Positions 9,301-17,064 of a DNA stretch of 59,742 nucleotides are shown in pieces. The notes beneath the pieces are model-generated. The model was not told where the DNA came from and ran no database searches. It worked only from the letters and a program-made list of their open reading frames with translations. Source of the DNA: Lachnospiraceae bacterium (GTDB lineage Bacteria; Bacillota; Clostridia; Lachnospirales; Lachnospiraceae). How positions within the stretch are numbered: position 1 is the first letter of the stretch; the number at the start of each line of letters is the position of its first letter. The position numbers and the translations under genes are program-made. The stretch is from contig JAAVZR010000031.1 of NCBI GenBank assembly GCA_022791755.1, forward strand, positions 71,830 through 131,571, read 5' to 3'.

Positions 9301-9426
9301 CGGGCCGTGGAGCTGTACCGGGATACGGAAGGGCTCAGGGAGCGGTCGCGGCAGACACAGAGGTACATCCGGGCGTACTTTGGGATGGATGAGTTGTGGG
9401 AAAAGGTCAGAGAGGATTTCAGGTAA
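6352..9426 (+). CDS. Kinase-like domain + coiled coil + GT2 + GT4 fusion (1024 aa)
   Basis: Four parts are visible. Residues ~20-240 look like a protein-kinase/APH fold: a candidate beta-3 lysine (K34 in RYAEKSAV), a hinge-like YVEAPTLDALL, a catalytic-loop-like SNVDMLFENV (D147, N152) and LDYEW (D164) in place of DFG. Residues ~250-295 are a heptad-like coiled coil, followed by an Ala/Gly-rich linker (~320-368). Residues ~378-620 are a GT2 domain (VSIVIPAYNQ, VADDQSTDD, FLNNDTRV, then CEDADLA). Residues ~645-1020 are a GT-B/GT4 domain ending in GAGVKGKVIEAIYNG. With the upstream methyltransferase this recreates the kinase, methyltransferase and coiled-coil set of WbdD, but split and joined to two transferases. 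The kinase assignment is by eye and needs a structure search. Confidence 0.85.
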   Translation: MKQILYVKYNKMRREPFQIRTQICEEDGVRYAEKSAVRPQGREHILRFGSSFRAMGEHYQNVTLLEPEFCGDVMRYAYVEAPTLDALLEERIRSGGDAAKVLGDALKRLLEVRAEALVPFVKTDAFTEVFGPVKQMEGPAFVVSNVDMLFENVMVKDGQWLCLDYEWVFDFPIPVDFVRYRILLYFYRHHEGLFEGKMDATGLLERLGVSRPMAIRYARMEKAFQAYVHGEDNCYIYVNHYAKRAMDFDKTIYDYNTQIEALHTAVRLKENHIRNLNGLIAGQQEIIDKYSRIKRIAKKCGAKPAYQAAKAVYRAGKNLFGRGAAAGAEPSGDGRTGMGQAEAGRPDMTQAGAGPAAAKPGSGSLKKKKPLRFETVSDPLVSIVIPAYNQVEYTYHCLESILENTRDVAYEVIVADDQSTDDTVRLPHKVSGIRISRTPQNLGFLKNCNLAAAQARGKYILFLNNDTRVRPGWLSSLVELIRSDASIGMVGSKLIYPDGRLQEAGGILWSDGTGWNYGRLDDPEKAAYNYVKDVDYISGAAIMLPVSLWKQLGGFDERFAPAYCEDADLAFAVRDAGYRVVYQPRSVVVHYEGVSNGTDTGSGIKRCQVENSVKLREKWAEEFALQTEHSEPPALFEARERSQGKKTILVIDHYVPQFDRDAGSKSTFTFIRMFLKNGYVVKFIGDNFNRDEPYTGALEQMGVEVLYGDEFREGRILPWIEANGDFIDFAFMNRPHITEKYIGFIREHTNIKCIYYGHDLHYLREAREYELTGDKKRLEESEHWKKVEFSIMHNCGAVYYPSTVEEEAIRQADPAIPVKSVSVYSYDSFREEAEIPSDFAARRGFMFIGGFAHRPNVDAVQWFVKEIYPRMRTILGDEAAEIPFYIAGSRAPGEITALDGTDGEGHPGAITVKGFVSDEELRELYDTCRLVVCPLRFGAGVKGKVIEAIYNGIPMITTSIGAEGIPDVRNVVAVEDQAEDFARRAVELYRDTEGLRERSRQTQRYIRAYFGMDELWEKVREDFR

Positions 9427-9427
9427 A

Positions 9428-9886
9428 ATGCAGGAAAAAAGTGGATGGGAGCCGTTCATACAGTTTGTGAAATTCGGCTTTGTGGGTGTGTCCAATACGC
9501 TGATTTCCATGGCGGTCTATTATATCTGCCTGGCTCTGCGGATTCACTACATTGCAGCCAATACGCTGGGCTTTGTGATCGGCACCATAAACGCTTACTT
9601 TTGGAATAACCGGTATGTGTTCAGGCAGAAAGAAGGAGAAATCCGAGACACAAAAAAGTCCCTGGCGAAAGTGTTTGTCAGCTATGGCGTGACGCTGGGA
9701 CTCTCCACGGCGCTTTTAGCGTTTTGGGTGGACGGACTGCATATTTCCGAAAAGGCAGCGCCCATATTGAATCTGCTGGTGACGATCCCGTTAAACTTTG
9801 TGCTGAATAAATTCTGGGCCTTTGGGAGCGGGCGGAACGGACAACAGAAGAAATCCGCCATGCCGGGCCCCATGGAGGAGCAATGA
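9428..9886 (+). CDS. GtrA family membrane protein (polyprenyl-linked sugar flippase)
   Basis: A 152-residue protein with four predicted membrane helices. FVKFGFVGVSNTLISMAVYY and NTLGFVIGTINAYFWNNRYVF are the GtrA family hallmarks. GtrA-type proteins are thought to flip polyprenyl-phosphate-linked monosaccharides for side-chain addition. I chose ATG 9428, directly after the stop of the upstream gene, because the fold begins there and the longer frame overlaps the previous CDS. It is joined by a four-base overlap to the next GT2 and lies 0.9 kb from a GtrB-like gene, making a near-complete Gtr module. Confidence 0.9.
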   Translation: MQEKSGWEPFIQFVKFGFVGVSNTLISMAVYYICLALRIHYIAANTLGFVIGTINAYFWNNRYVFRQKEGEIRDTKKSLAKVFVSYGVTLGLSTALLAFWVDGLHISEKAAPILNLLVTIPLNFVLNKFWAFGSGRNGQQKKSAMPGPMEEQ

Positions 9887-10704
9887 AGCAGGACAATGAA
9901 AAAAAGCGGCGGCAGGCGCCGCAAGGCACGCACTGCTTTGCCATATGCGCCTATAAGGACTCTCCCTATCTGGAGAACTGTATCCGCTCGCTGAAGGCGC
10001 AGACCGTGAAGACAGAGATTCTTCTGGCCACCTCGACGCCCAGCGGCAAAATCCGTTCTCTGGCAGAAAAGTATGGGATTCCCTGTTACGTCCGGGAGGG
10101 GGAGAGCGATATCCAGGCCGACTGGAATTTTGCCTACGATCAGGCACAGGCCGAGTATGTGACCATCGCCCACCAGGACGACGAATATGACCCGGAGTAT
10201 GCGAAAGAGCTGTTGACGGCGGCGGAAAAATACGGAGATATCAGCCTCTTTCTGTCCGACTATCTTCCTATTAAGAATGGACAGGTGGGAAAACGGGATA
10301 TCAACAGCCGCATCCGTCGTCTCTTAAGGACGCCGTTAAAGTGGCCTTTTCTGGCAGACAAGCGGTGGGTAAAGAAGGCTGTATTGTGTCTGGGAAACAG
10401 TATCTGCTGTCCGGCCGTGACATATCACAAGGGCCGTCTGGGAGCCCCGGTCTTTACTTCCGAGTACAAATACAATCTGGACTGGGATACGTTTTATAAG
10501 TATGCCTGCCTGCCGGGCCGCTTCGCCTACGTGGATAAGCCGCTGACCCACTACCGGGTCCATGACGGGGCCACCAGCAAGGAATTCATCGAAGATCACC
10601 GGAGAGTGGCGGACGATATCTCCATGTTTCAGAAGTTCTGGCCCCGCTGGGTGGTCCGGCTGCTCATGGTATTTTATAAAAATGCGTATAAAACATATGA
10701 CTGA
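9883..10704 (+). CDS. GT2 family glycosyltransferase
   Basis: A 273-residue GT-A transferase with an N-terminal THCFAICAYKDSPYLENCIRSL strand-helix start and TIAHQDDEYDP, which is the DxD-equivalent metal site. A C-terminal YVDKPLTHYRVHDGATS matches family members that add hexoses or rhamnose. No membrane helix is evident. The start codon overlaps gtrA (ATGA). Acceptor and donor cannot be read from the sequence. Confidence 0.88.
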   Translation: MKQDNEKKRRQAPQGTHCFAICAYKDSPYLENCIRSLKAQTVKTEILLATSTPSGKIRSLAEKYGIPCYVREGESDIQADWNFAYDQAQAEYVTIAHQDDEYDPEYAKELLTAAEKYGDISLFLSDYLPIKNGQVGKRDINSRIRRLLRTPLKWPFLADKRWVKKAVLCLGNSICCPAVTYHKGRLGAPVFTSEYKYNLDWDTFYKYACLPGRFAYVDKPLTHYRVHDGATSKEFIEDHRRVADDISMFQKFWPRWVVRLLMVFYKNAYKTYD

Positions 10705-10787
10705 TGCAGACGGCAGAGGCGGCCGGGCCGGACGCAGAGCCGTTTTGGCCGGCCGGGCAAGGACGCCGGCGAAGATAGGAGAGAAAA

Positions 10788-11753
10788 ATGTCAGAATTAT
10801 GTAAGGAAAATCCTGTCTTATATATCGTGATCCCCTGTTATAATGAGGAGGCGGTCATCGGCGAGACCGTAAGACGGCTCACCGCTAAGCTGGAGACGAT
10901 GATCTCCCGGGGGCTGGTGGCAGAGGACAGCCGTTTCCTTCTGGTGAACGACGGGTCAAAGGATGGCACCTGGGAGCAGATCTGCCAGCTCTATGAGAAA
11001 AACCCTTACGTGACCGGTGTGAATCTGGCACATAACAAGGGGCACCAGAACGCGCTTCTGGCCGGACTGATGACAGCGAAGGAATATGCGGATATTGTCA
11101 TCTCCATGGATGCGGATCTGCAGGATGATATAGAGGCCGTGGATCGTTTTGTGGCCGAATATCAGAAAGGAGCCGACATCGTGTACGGGGTGCGAAGCTC
11201 CCGCAAAAAAGACAGCTTCTTTAAGAAATATACGGCGCTGGCCTTCTATAAGCTCATGGCGGCGCTGGGGGTGGAGACAGTCTACAATCACGCAGATTAC
11301 CGGCTCATGAGCCGCCGGGCGCTGGAAGAGCTGGCGAACTATCGCGAAGTAAATCTCTTTCTCCGGGGAATCATTCCCATGATCGGCTTTCACACGGCCA
11401 CGGTGGAATACGTGCGCGAAGAACGCTTTGCCGGCGAGTCCAAATATCCCCTGGGAAAGATGATCGCCTTTGCCATAGAAGGGATCACCTCCTGCAGCGT
11501 AAAGCCCCTGCGGATGATTACCACGTTTGGCGTACTGATCTCGTTACTCAGCCTGATTTATCTCATCTATGTGGTGGTGGGCGGCCTGACGGGCCATACG
11601 GTGGCCGGATGGGCGACTCTGGCCGTGCTGATCTGCTTCTTCGGAGGAGCGCAGATACTGTGTATCGGCGTGGTGGGAGAGTATATCGGGAAGATATACA
11701 GTGAGACGAAGGCGAGGCCAAGGTATATTATTGAGAGGACTTGTCTGAAATAA
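10788..11753 (+). CDS. GtrB/DPM1-like polyprenyl-phosphate glycosyltransferase
   Basis: A 321-residue GT2 of the bactoprenol glucosyltransferase type. The N-terminal half has VIPCYNEEAVIGETV, LVNDGSKDGTW and MDADLQDD (metal site). Two C-terminal membrane helices lie at about residues 235-300. Such enzymes charge undecaprenyl phosphate with a single sugar, which GtrA flips and a GT-C enzyme then transfers. A GGAGAG site precedes ATG 10788. It is the last gene of the GC-rich left block, and a DUF6077 GT-C-like gene follows after 13 bases, completing a GtrA-GtrB-GT-C set. Confidence 0.9.
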   Translation: MSELCKENPVLYIVIPCYNEEAVIGETVRRLTAKLETMISRGLVAEDSRFLLVNDGSKDGTWEQICQLYEKNPYVTGVNLAHNKGHQNALLAGLMTAKEYADIVISMDADLQDDIEAVDRFVAEYQKGADIVYGVRSSRKKDSFFKKYTALAFYKLMAALGVETVYNHADYRLMSRRALEELANYREVNLFLRGIIPMIGFHTATVEYVREERFAGESKYPLGKMIAFAIEGITSCSVKPLRMITTFGVLISLLSLIYLIYVVVGGLTGHTVAGWATLAVLICFFGGAQILCIGVVGEYIGKIYSETKARPRYIIERTCLK

Positions 11754-11766
11754 GGAGAAGGGTTTT

Positions 11767-12837
11767 ATGCTGGCAGTACAATGCGTTGCCGTAATAATTG
11801 TATATTTTGTATTATTTTTTATGTTTGGAATATGGGCCTTGCGAATTGCCGGAGGGAAGAGCCGGTCCCTTGGCTATACGATAATAATCGGCTTTTTTGC
11901 TTATTATGCAGTATTTCAGATATTTGCAATACCCATGATGTTTTCCCTTATGCCGCTTTCTATGCTGACAAAGACATGGAGTATAGTGGCATTGATTGTT
12001 GTGGTAAGCTGTATTCTGTCGAATAAAGAGTATATAGAAACGGTCATAAAAGGTGCGAAAGAAAGCTGCCGTAAAAATAAAGGTGCAGTGTTCCTGATTG
12101 TTTCGGTGACTTTATGCAATTTATTAATTGCAGGGTTTATTTATGCCAGTTATTATGATGCTACCTTTTATGTGGGAACAGTATCCTATTCCGTATATTA
12201 TGATACGATCAATACAATAGATCCCTTGTTTGGGGAGACGCTTGATATGTTTGATATCAAACACTGTTTGGCAACCTATCACATGAATGATGCGGTTTTT
12301 TGCCAGTTATTTGGGATTCATCCGCTTGTTGAGACAAAAACGATAATGGTTTCCGTGATTACTGTTATCGGTAATATTGTATATTTTCAGACAGCTAAGC
12401 GGATGCTCGGGGGAGACTGCCGAAAAGCGGCAGTAATGTTGTTTTTTATCCTGCTTATTAATTTATGCACGTATTCATCGTTTACGGCGTCCAGCTTCTT
12501 TATATTTCGGACATATGAAGGAAAGGCTGTAACAGGTACGATTACGATGTCGGCCTTATTGATGGTGTTTTTGGATTTGAACCAAAATGATCGAGAGTTT
12601 AGGAACTGGTTCGTAATGTTTATGATTGCGTGGGGAGGGATCGCCGTTTCTTCCTCTGCCATGTTTTTAATTCCTGTAGCGATTGTAGGGTATGGAACAG
12701 GATTGGGATTGGTTAAAAAAAATTGGAGATGTGTGATTCATGCGGGCATCTGCACCCTGCCGGCTGTCATTGCGCTGGGCTGTTATTTCCTTAGCAGGTT
12801 AGGGATCTTTTATGTTTATGCCCATCCCGTGGGGTAG
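11767..12837 (+). CDS. DUF6077-like membrane protein, N-terminal part (probably frameshifted)
   Basis: This 356-residue frame has about eight hydrophobic segments and the DUF6077-like start YYAVFQIFAIPMMFSLMPLS. It ends abruptly at TAG 12835-12837 inside what looks like a loop, just after a GGGG run. One added G there would continue the frame through VERSD into the next gene, giving a single protein of about 645 residues, closer to the family's usual size as I recall it. It is the first gene of the AT-richer block and probably the GT-C partner of the GtrA/GtrB genes upstream. A genuine two-gene split cannot be excluded, because a GAGGAG site precedes the second part. Confidence 0.7.
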   Translation: MLAVQCVAVIIVYFVLFFMFGIWALRIAGGKSRSLGYTIIIGFFAYYAVFQIFAIPMMFSLMPLSMLTKTWSIVALIVVVSCILSNKEYIETVIKGAKESCRKNKGAVFLIVSVTLCNLLIAGFIYASYYDATFYVGTVSYSVYYDTINTIDPLFGETLDMFDIKHCLATYHMNDAVFCQLFGIHPLVETKTIMVSVITVIGNIVYFQTAKRMLGGDCRKAAVMLFFILLINLCTYSSFTASSFFIFRTYEGKAVTGTITMSALLMVFLDLNQNDREFRNWFVMFMIAWGGIAVSSSAMFLIPVAIVGYGTGLGLVKKNWRCVIHAGICTLPAVIALGCYFLSRLGIFYVYAHPVG

Positions 12838-12848
12838 AGAGGAGCGAT

Positions 12849-13706
12849 ATGGAAATCAGTGTACAGGAATTGGGGTGGGGTTTTGTCAGAACATGCTTTA
12901 AGCTGTATCAAAACAGCGGTATATTTGTTTATCTGTTTTTGATTGCCATGTTTTTTCTGTTTCTAAGAAAGAAGGCGGGCTGGGAAAGACCTTTGGGCTA
13001 TTTTATTATCCTTTTGTTTTTGACGGTATTTAATCCTCTTATTAGCGCAAAAGTAGTCGAAAAGCTGAATATGTCTTTTGAGTTTTATCGTTTTATCTGG
13101 ATACTTCCCATATCTGTAGTAATCGCTTATAGTCTGACGTTTGTTTTATTTGATAAAGAGAGAAAAGCCTGGATCCGATATGGGTTTCTGTGCGCATGCC
13201 TTTTGCTGATTCTCTTCCCCGGCAAAACGATTCTGGCAAAGGGGTTAGAACAGGCTGAGAATTTGTACAAGATACCAAAGGAAGTGATACAGGTATGCGA
13301 TATTATAAAAAATGATTTTGACGAACAAAAAAAAGCCGGTCTTTATCTGCCGGACGAGAGGATACGGGTGGCTGCGGAATTTGAATGGATTGTATTGCTG
13401 AATCAGTATGATCCGTCAATAGAACTTACGCTGACATATGGGAGGGTTTCTTCTTTAAGGGCAATAGAAGACAGGGATATTTCTGAATTGCCGGTGGATT
13501 TACAGGTCAGGAGACAGATTATGCATGGTATGCTGGATTATGAAGAACTGGGCGGAACGGTTTTTTCTGACGCCATCAATGTGTCTCGGACACACTATAT
13601 TATAATCAGGACAGATTCACAGGCCCGTCCTTTTGTTGAAGGATGTAGTGTGTTAAAAATATCAGAGATATCGGATTACATTGTTTATCGTGTCATCCCA
13701 TATTAA
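12849..13706 (+). CDS. DUF6077-like membrane protein, C-terminal part
   Basis: The 285-residue frame begins 11 bases after the stop of the upstream frame, in the -1 phase. It has about four membrane helices (FVYLFLIAMFFLFL, GYFIILLFLTVF, YRFIWILPISVVIAYSLT, GFLCACLLLILFPGK) and a ~150-residue soluble tail with YLPDERIRVAAEFEWIV. The layout, helices first and then an extracytoplasmic tail, fits the C-terminal half of DUF6077 proteins. GAGGAG lies five bases before ATG 12849, so it could be translated on its own. Confidence 0.65.
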   Translation: MEISVQELGWGFVRTCFKLYQNSGIFVYLFLIAMFFLFLRKKAGWERPLGYFIILLFLTVFNPLISAKVVEKLNMSFEFYRFIWILPISVVIAYSLTFVLFDKERKAWIRYGFLCACLLLILFPGKTILAKGLEQAENLYKIPKEVIQVCDIIKNDFDEQKKAGLYLPDERIRVAAEFEWIVLLNQYDPSIELTLTYGRVSSLRAIEDRDISELPVDLQVRRQIMHGMLDYEELGGTVFSDAINVSRTHYIIIRTDSQARPFVEGCSVLKISEISDYIVYRVIPY

Positions 13707-13758
13707 AAGAAAGGCAAAACAGGAACCGGAATTTTGGCCGGCGGAGTATAAATCCGGT

Positions 13759-13787
13759 TTGTAATGTATAATAAAGTGTGGTACAAT
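13759..13787 (+). promoter_or_regulatory. Predicted promoter for the Wzz-like/WbaP operon
   Basis: TTGTAA (13759-13764), 17-base spacer, TACAAT (13782-13787), about 43 bases before the Wzz-like start. An inverted repeat, AACCGGA with TCCGGTT, lies just upstream and touches the -35. Confidence 0.4.
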
Positions 13788-13829
13788 GAAAAAACAGGTA
13801 AAAATGCGGTAGATACTCAGGAGGTAGAG

Positions 13830-14882
13830 ATGATCGATAACAGCAGGACTATGAAAGAGAGTAATGTGGTCAGCGTAAATAAACTGATTGCCAATATTAA
13901 GAGTTATTGGTGGGTTTGCCTGATATGCATGATCTGCGGAATATTGATTACCGTGCGCAGCACATTGCAGGAGTATAAGAATAATCTTGCGCTGGCCTCG
14001 CAGAATTTTTATGTCAGTGGTGCGGATTTTTTCCTGGACTGTGATGTGAATATGGATGGCAGTGTTTGGACGGTTATTTTGAGCAGCCACTTAGTCAGAG
14101 AGAAGACAGAGGACAAGCTAAGAGATCAATTTCAGGATACGCTTCAGGATGGAGACCGGTACTTTATTCAGGAAAAGGGAGGGTCATCGTGTCTGGGAGT
14201 TACTGTGATCGGAGAAGGCAGGGATCACACTCTGTTCCTGGCCCAAGCGGTGGCAGCGGCATTTGAAGAGGCAATCAATGAATGCACCAGCGTTACCATG
14301 CGGACGATAGATGCGGCAACCGTGGCAAATCCCTGTGTCGTACTGCAAAATGGCGGGATACTGACTTTTACAAGAGAAGAGGACAGAAATGTCAGTCTGT
14401 CGTTAAGAGATTTCGTGAGCTGGAAAAAGGCGATGACCATCATGGCCTTTGCTTTTGCCGGACTGGGAGCGATCTTTATACTGATCCTGTTTGATAATAA
14501 AATCCGGGGAAAAGAAGAGGCAGAAGTGATTTGCAACAAAGCATGCATAGCGGATTTGAGAAGAAAGGGAGACAGCGCTACCATAGCAATTAAGTTAAAT
14601 CATCTGCTTTTTGGAGACGATGAAAGCCGGATTGTACTGGCAACACTAAACGATGGTGACGGATTTGAAAAAGTTCTTCCTCTTTTGAATAAAGAGATCA
14701 CAGAGCGAATGATCCAGGCTGACAGTATATGCAGAAATGCGGACGGGCTGCTTGTATGCAGTAATCAGGAAAAAGTGGTTTTGATTGTAAAACAGGATAA
14801 GGACACAGTAGGGCTTTTAAAAGAAGCGATGAGAAACATTGAGTTGGTAAGCGGGATATTGGCAGGGTATATTTTGGTATAA
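13830..14882 (+). CDS. Wzz-like polysaccharide co-polymerase with degenerate BY-kinase-like tail
   Basis: A 350-residue protein with two membrane helices, SYWWVCLICMICGILIT near residue 33 and MTIMAFAFAGLGAIFILILF near residue 215, that bracket an extracytoplasmic domain. This is the topology of Wzz/CpsC chain-length regulators. I chose ATG 13830, seven bases after AGGAGG. The ~110-residue cytoplasmic tail has the strand pattern of a BY-kinase (IVLATLND, KVVLIVKQDKD, VSGILAGYILV) but no Walker A GKS. It opens the operon that contains the initiating transferase. It is one of four such proteins in the window and the most divergent. Confidence 0.7.
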   Translation: MIDNSRTMKESNVVSVNKLIANIKSYWWVCLICMICGILITVRSTLQEYKNNLALASQNFYVSGADFFLDCDVNMDGSVWTVILSSHLVREKTEDKLRDQFQDTLQDGDRYFIQEKGGSSCLGVTVIGEGRDHTLFLAQAVAAAFEEAINECTSVTMRTIDAATVANPCVVLQNGGILTFTREEDRNVSLSLRDFVSWKKAMTIMAFAFAGLGAIFILILFDNKIRGKEEAEVICNKACIADLRRKGDSATIAIKLNHLLFGDDESRIVLATLNDGDGFEKVLPLLNKEITERMIQADSICRNADGLLVCSNQEKVVLIVKQDKDTVGLLKEAMRNIELVSGILAGYILV

Positions 14883-14901
14883 TACCGGACTGAGGAAGAG
14901 C

Positions 14902-16314
14902 ATGGGTGGCAACGAATACAGGTATGGAAAATATAAAAGGCTGTTTCGACTGGGCGCAAAAGTTTGGGTTATGTGCTACCAGGCTGCCGTATTTTGGTGG
15001 ATATGGCTGAACTTTTATAATCCGAGGATGGACCAGCCGTTTGCATTGCGCGGAAACTGGTTGATATTGTTTGTATATATTGTGGTACTTTGGCTTTTTA
15101 CCAATGTATATGGAGGTTTTCAGATTGGTTACGAAAAACCGGGGAGCCTGTCGCTGTCGCAGTCCATATCTGTAACATGCGCAAATGCAGCAATGATATT
15201 TGTAATGGTTCTGCTTTCCCGTGAGCAGATTCAGATGTATGGAAAGCTGGCGAGCCTCGTTCCGCTGGGCGTGGTTACGGCGGCGCAGATAGCGGGAATC
15301 ATTCTGTCGGCATTTGTGTTAAATCAATTTTATGACAATGTGTTTCCTCCCAGGAAGCTGCTGGTCGTTTATGGAGAATATCAGAATTCAGCCTGTGAGT
15401 TGATTGCTAAAATGTCTGAGCGGCATGAAAAATATATCATTTCAGAGGTGATAAATCAGAAGGAGGGATATGAAAATATTCTTGAGCGCATTCGGGAATA
15501 TCAAGGCGTAGTTTTAATGGATGTGGAGAATCCTCTGAGAAATAAAATATTAAAATATTGTTATGGTGCGGCTATCAGGGTTTATGTAGTTCCAACAATT
15601 TCAGATATTATTCTTACCAGTGCAGAAAACATACACTTTTTCGACACGCCTCTGCTTTTGGCAAGGAATTCCGGGTTATCGATCGAACAAAAACTGATAA
15701 AGAGGATAATGGATCTGACGATTTCCGGTTTGGGAATTATCATTACCTCTCCTGTGATGCTGATCACAGCGTTGGCAATCAAACTTTACGACGGAGGACC
15801 GGTTTTTTTTCGTCAGGACAGAGCCACTATTGGCGGAAGCGTTTTTCGGATCACGAAATTCCGAAGTATGGTTGTGGATGCGGAAAAAAATGGAATTTCG
15901 GTTCCGGCGACGCAGAGAGATCCCCGGATTACCCCGGTAGGACGCTTCATTCGCGCAACACGGTTTGATGAGCTGCCGCAGCTTTTTGACATATTTCGTG
16001 GAAATATGAGTATTGTGGGACCGAGGCCGGAACGAGTGGAGCATGTGGAGAAGTATACGGAGGCAATTCCGGAATTCTGCTATCGTTTAAAGGTGAAAGG
16101 CGGACTTACAGGATATGCTCAGATTTATGGAAAATATAATACCACGGCTTATGATAAGCTGAAGCTGGATCTGATGTATATTGAGAATTATTCAATTTTG
16201 TTGGATATAAAGCTGATGCTCATGACAGTCAAGGTTATTTTCATGAAGGAAAGTACGGAAGGCTTCACGGAAGAAAAGTCAGCCGGAATGGGAAAAAAGA
16301 GAGAAGATGGATGA
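14902..16314 (+). CDS. Initiating polyprenyl glycosylphosphotransferase (WbaP/CpsE type)
   Basis: A 470-residue protein with four to five N-terminal membrane helices, a Rossmann-like middle domain (LLVVYGEYQNSACELIAKM) and a C-terminal bacterial sugar transferase domain. The latter starts with KRIMDLTISGLGIIITSP and contains FFRQDR, ITKFRSMVVDAE, RFDELPQLFDIFRG and MSIVGPRPE. The family moves a sugar-1-phosphate to undecaprenyl phosphate and so starts repeat-unit assembly at the inner membrane face. It is the only priming enzyme in the window. It follows the Wzz-like gene by 19 bases and overlaps the next GT by eight. Confidence 0.95.
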   Translation: MGGNEYRYGKYKRLFRLGAKVWVMCYQAAVFWWIWLNFYNPRMDQPFALRGNWLILFVYIVVLWLFTNVYGGFQIGYEKPGSLSLSQSISVTCANAAMIFVMVLLSREQIQMYGKLASLVPLGVVTAAQIAGIILSAFVLNQFYDNVFPPRKLLVVYGEYQNSACELIAKMSERHEKYIISEVINQKEGYENILERIREYQGVVLMDVENPLRNKILKYCYGAAIRVYVVPTISDIILTSAENIHFFDTPLLLARNSGLSIEQKLIKRIMDLTISGLGIIITSPVMLITALAIKLYDGGPVFFRQDRATIGGSVFRITKFRSMVVDAEKNGISVPATQRDPRITPVGRFIRATRFDELPQLFDIFRGNMSIVGPRPERVEHVEKYTEAIPEFCYRLKVKGGLTGYAQIYGKYNTTAYDKLKLDLMYIENYSILLDIKLMLMTVKVIFMKESTEGFTEEKSAGMGKKREDG

Positions 16315-17056
16315 TAGAGTTTCGATTTCTGTAATTACGGCGGCTTACAACAGCAGCGCCACAATCAGACAGACAATAGAATCAGTATTGAACCAGACAA
16401 AACCGTGCCTGGAATATTTCATTATAGATGGAGCGTCTGAGGACGATACGGTGTCGATTGCAAAGGAATATCAGGAAGAATTTAAGAAAAGGGGGACAGA
16501 CTATCGGATTATATCAGAAAAAGATAATGGGATTTATGATGCCATGAATAAAGGAATCGCATTGTCGAGCGGTACACTGGTGGGATTACTGAACAGTGAC
16601 GACTGGTATGAGCCGGTGACGGTGGAAACTGTAATACAGGAATATGAAAAGTCGCCATTTGATATGATTTATGCTGATTTAAGAATGATTCGCAATGAAA
16701 AAATGATCGGAATCAAAAAAGCGCGATTACGAAATCATTATATTACCACAAGAGACTGGAATCATCCGACTACTTTTATTACCCGGGAAATGTACGAAAT
16801 ATACCGGTATCCCTGCGAGTCTGTCTATGATGATCTGGATCTCCTTCTGAAAATACGAAAGGACGGAAGGAAGGTAGCTATTGTAAATAAAGTTTTGGCA
16901 AACTATCGCCTTGGGGGAGCCAGCAATAAGAAAACCTGGGCGGACGCCAGAGAAAGAATGCGGCTGAAATATCGTATCTACCGGGAAAACGGCTACAGCC
17001 GTTTTTATATCCTGGAGGCCTTTGCCATGGAAACGGCAAAATTTATACTGTCTTAG
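16307..17056 (+). CDS. GT2 family glycosyltransferase (WcaA-like)
   Basis: A 249-residue GT-A enzyme with SVITAAYNSSATIRQTIESV, FIIDGASEDDT, a conserved EKDNGIYDAMNKGI segment and LNSDDWYEP as metal site. Size and motifs match the short GT2 group found in capsule loci. It overlaps the priming transferase by eight bases, so it may add an early sugar of the repeat unit (inference). The donor is unknown. Confidence 0.9.
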   Translation: MDDRVSISVITAAYNSSATIRQTIESVLNQTKPCLEYFIIDGASEDDTVSIAKEYQEEFKKRGTDYRIISEKDNGIYDAMNKGIALSSGTLVGLLNSDDWYEPVTVETVIQEYEKSPFDMIYADLRMIRNEKMIGIKKARLRNHYITTRDWNHPTTFITREMYEIYRYPCESVYDDLDLLLKIRKDGRKVAIVNKVLANYRLGGASNKKTWADARERMRLKYRIYRENGYSRFYILEAFAMETAKFILS

Positions 17057-17064
17057 GAGAGGAT

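Noticed and set aside
10705..10787. Possible hairpin in the GC-rich gap before the GtrB-like gene
   Set aside because: The repeated GGCC/CCGG blocks do not form a clean stem and no T-run follows; it looks like GC-rich spacer.
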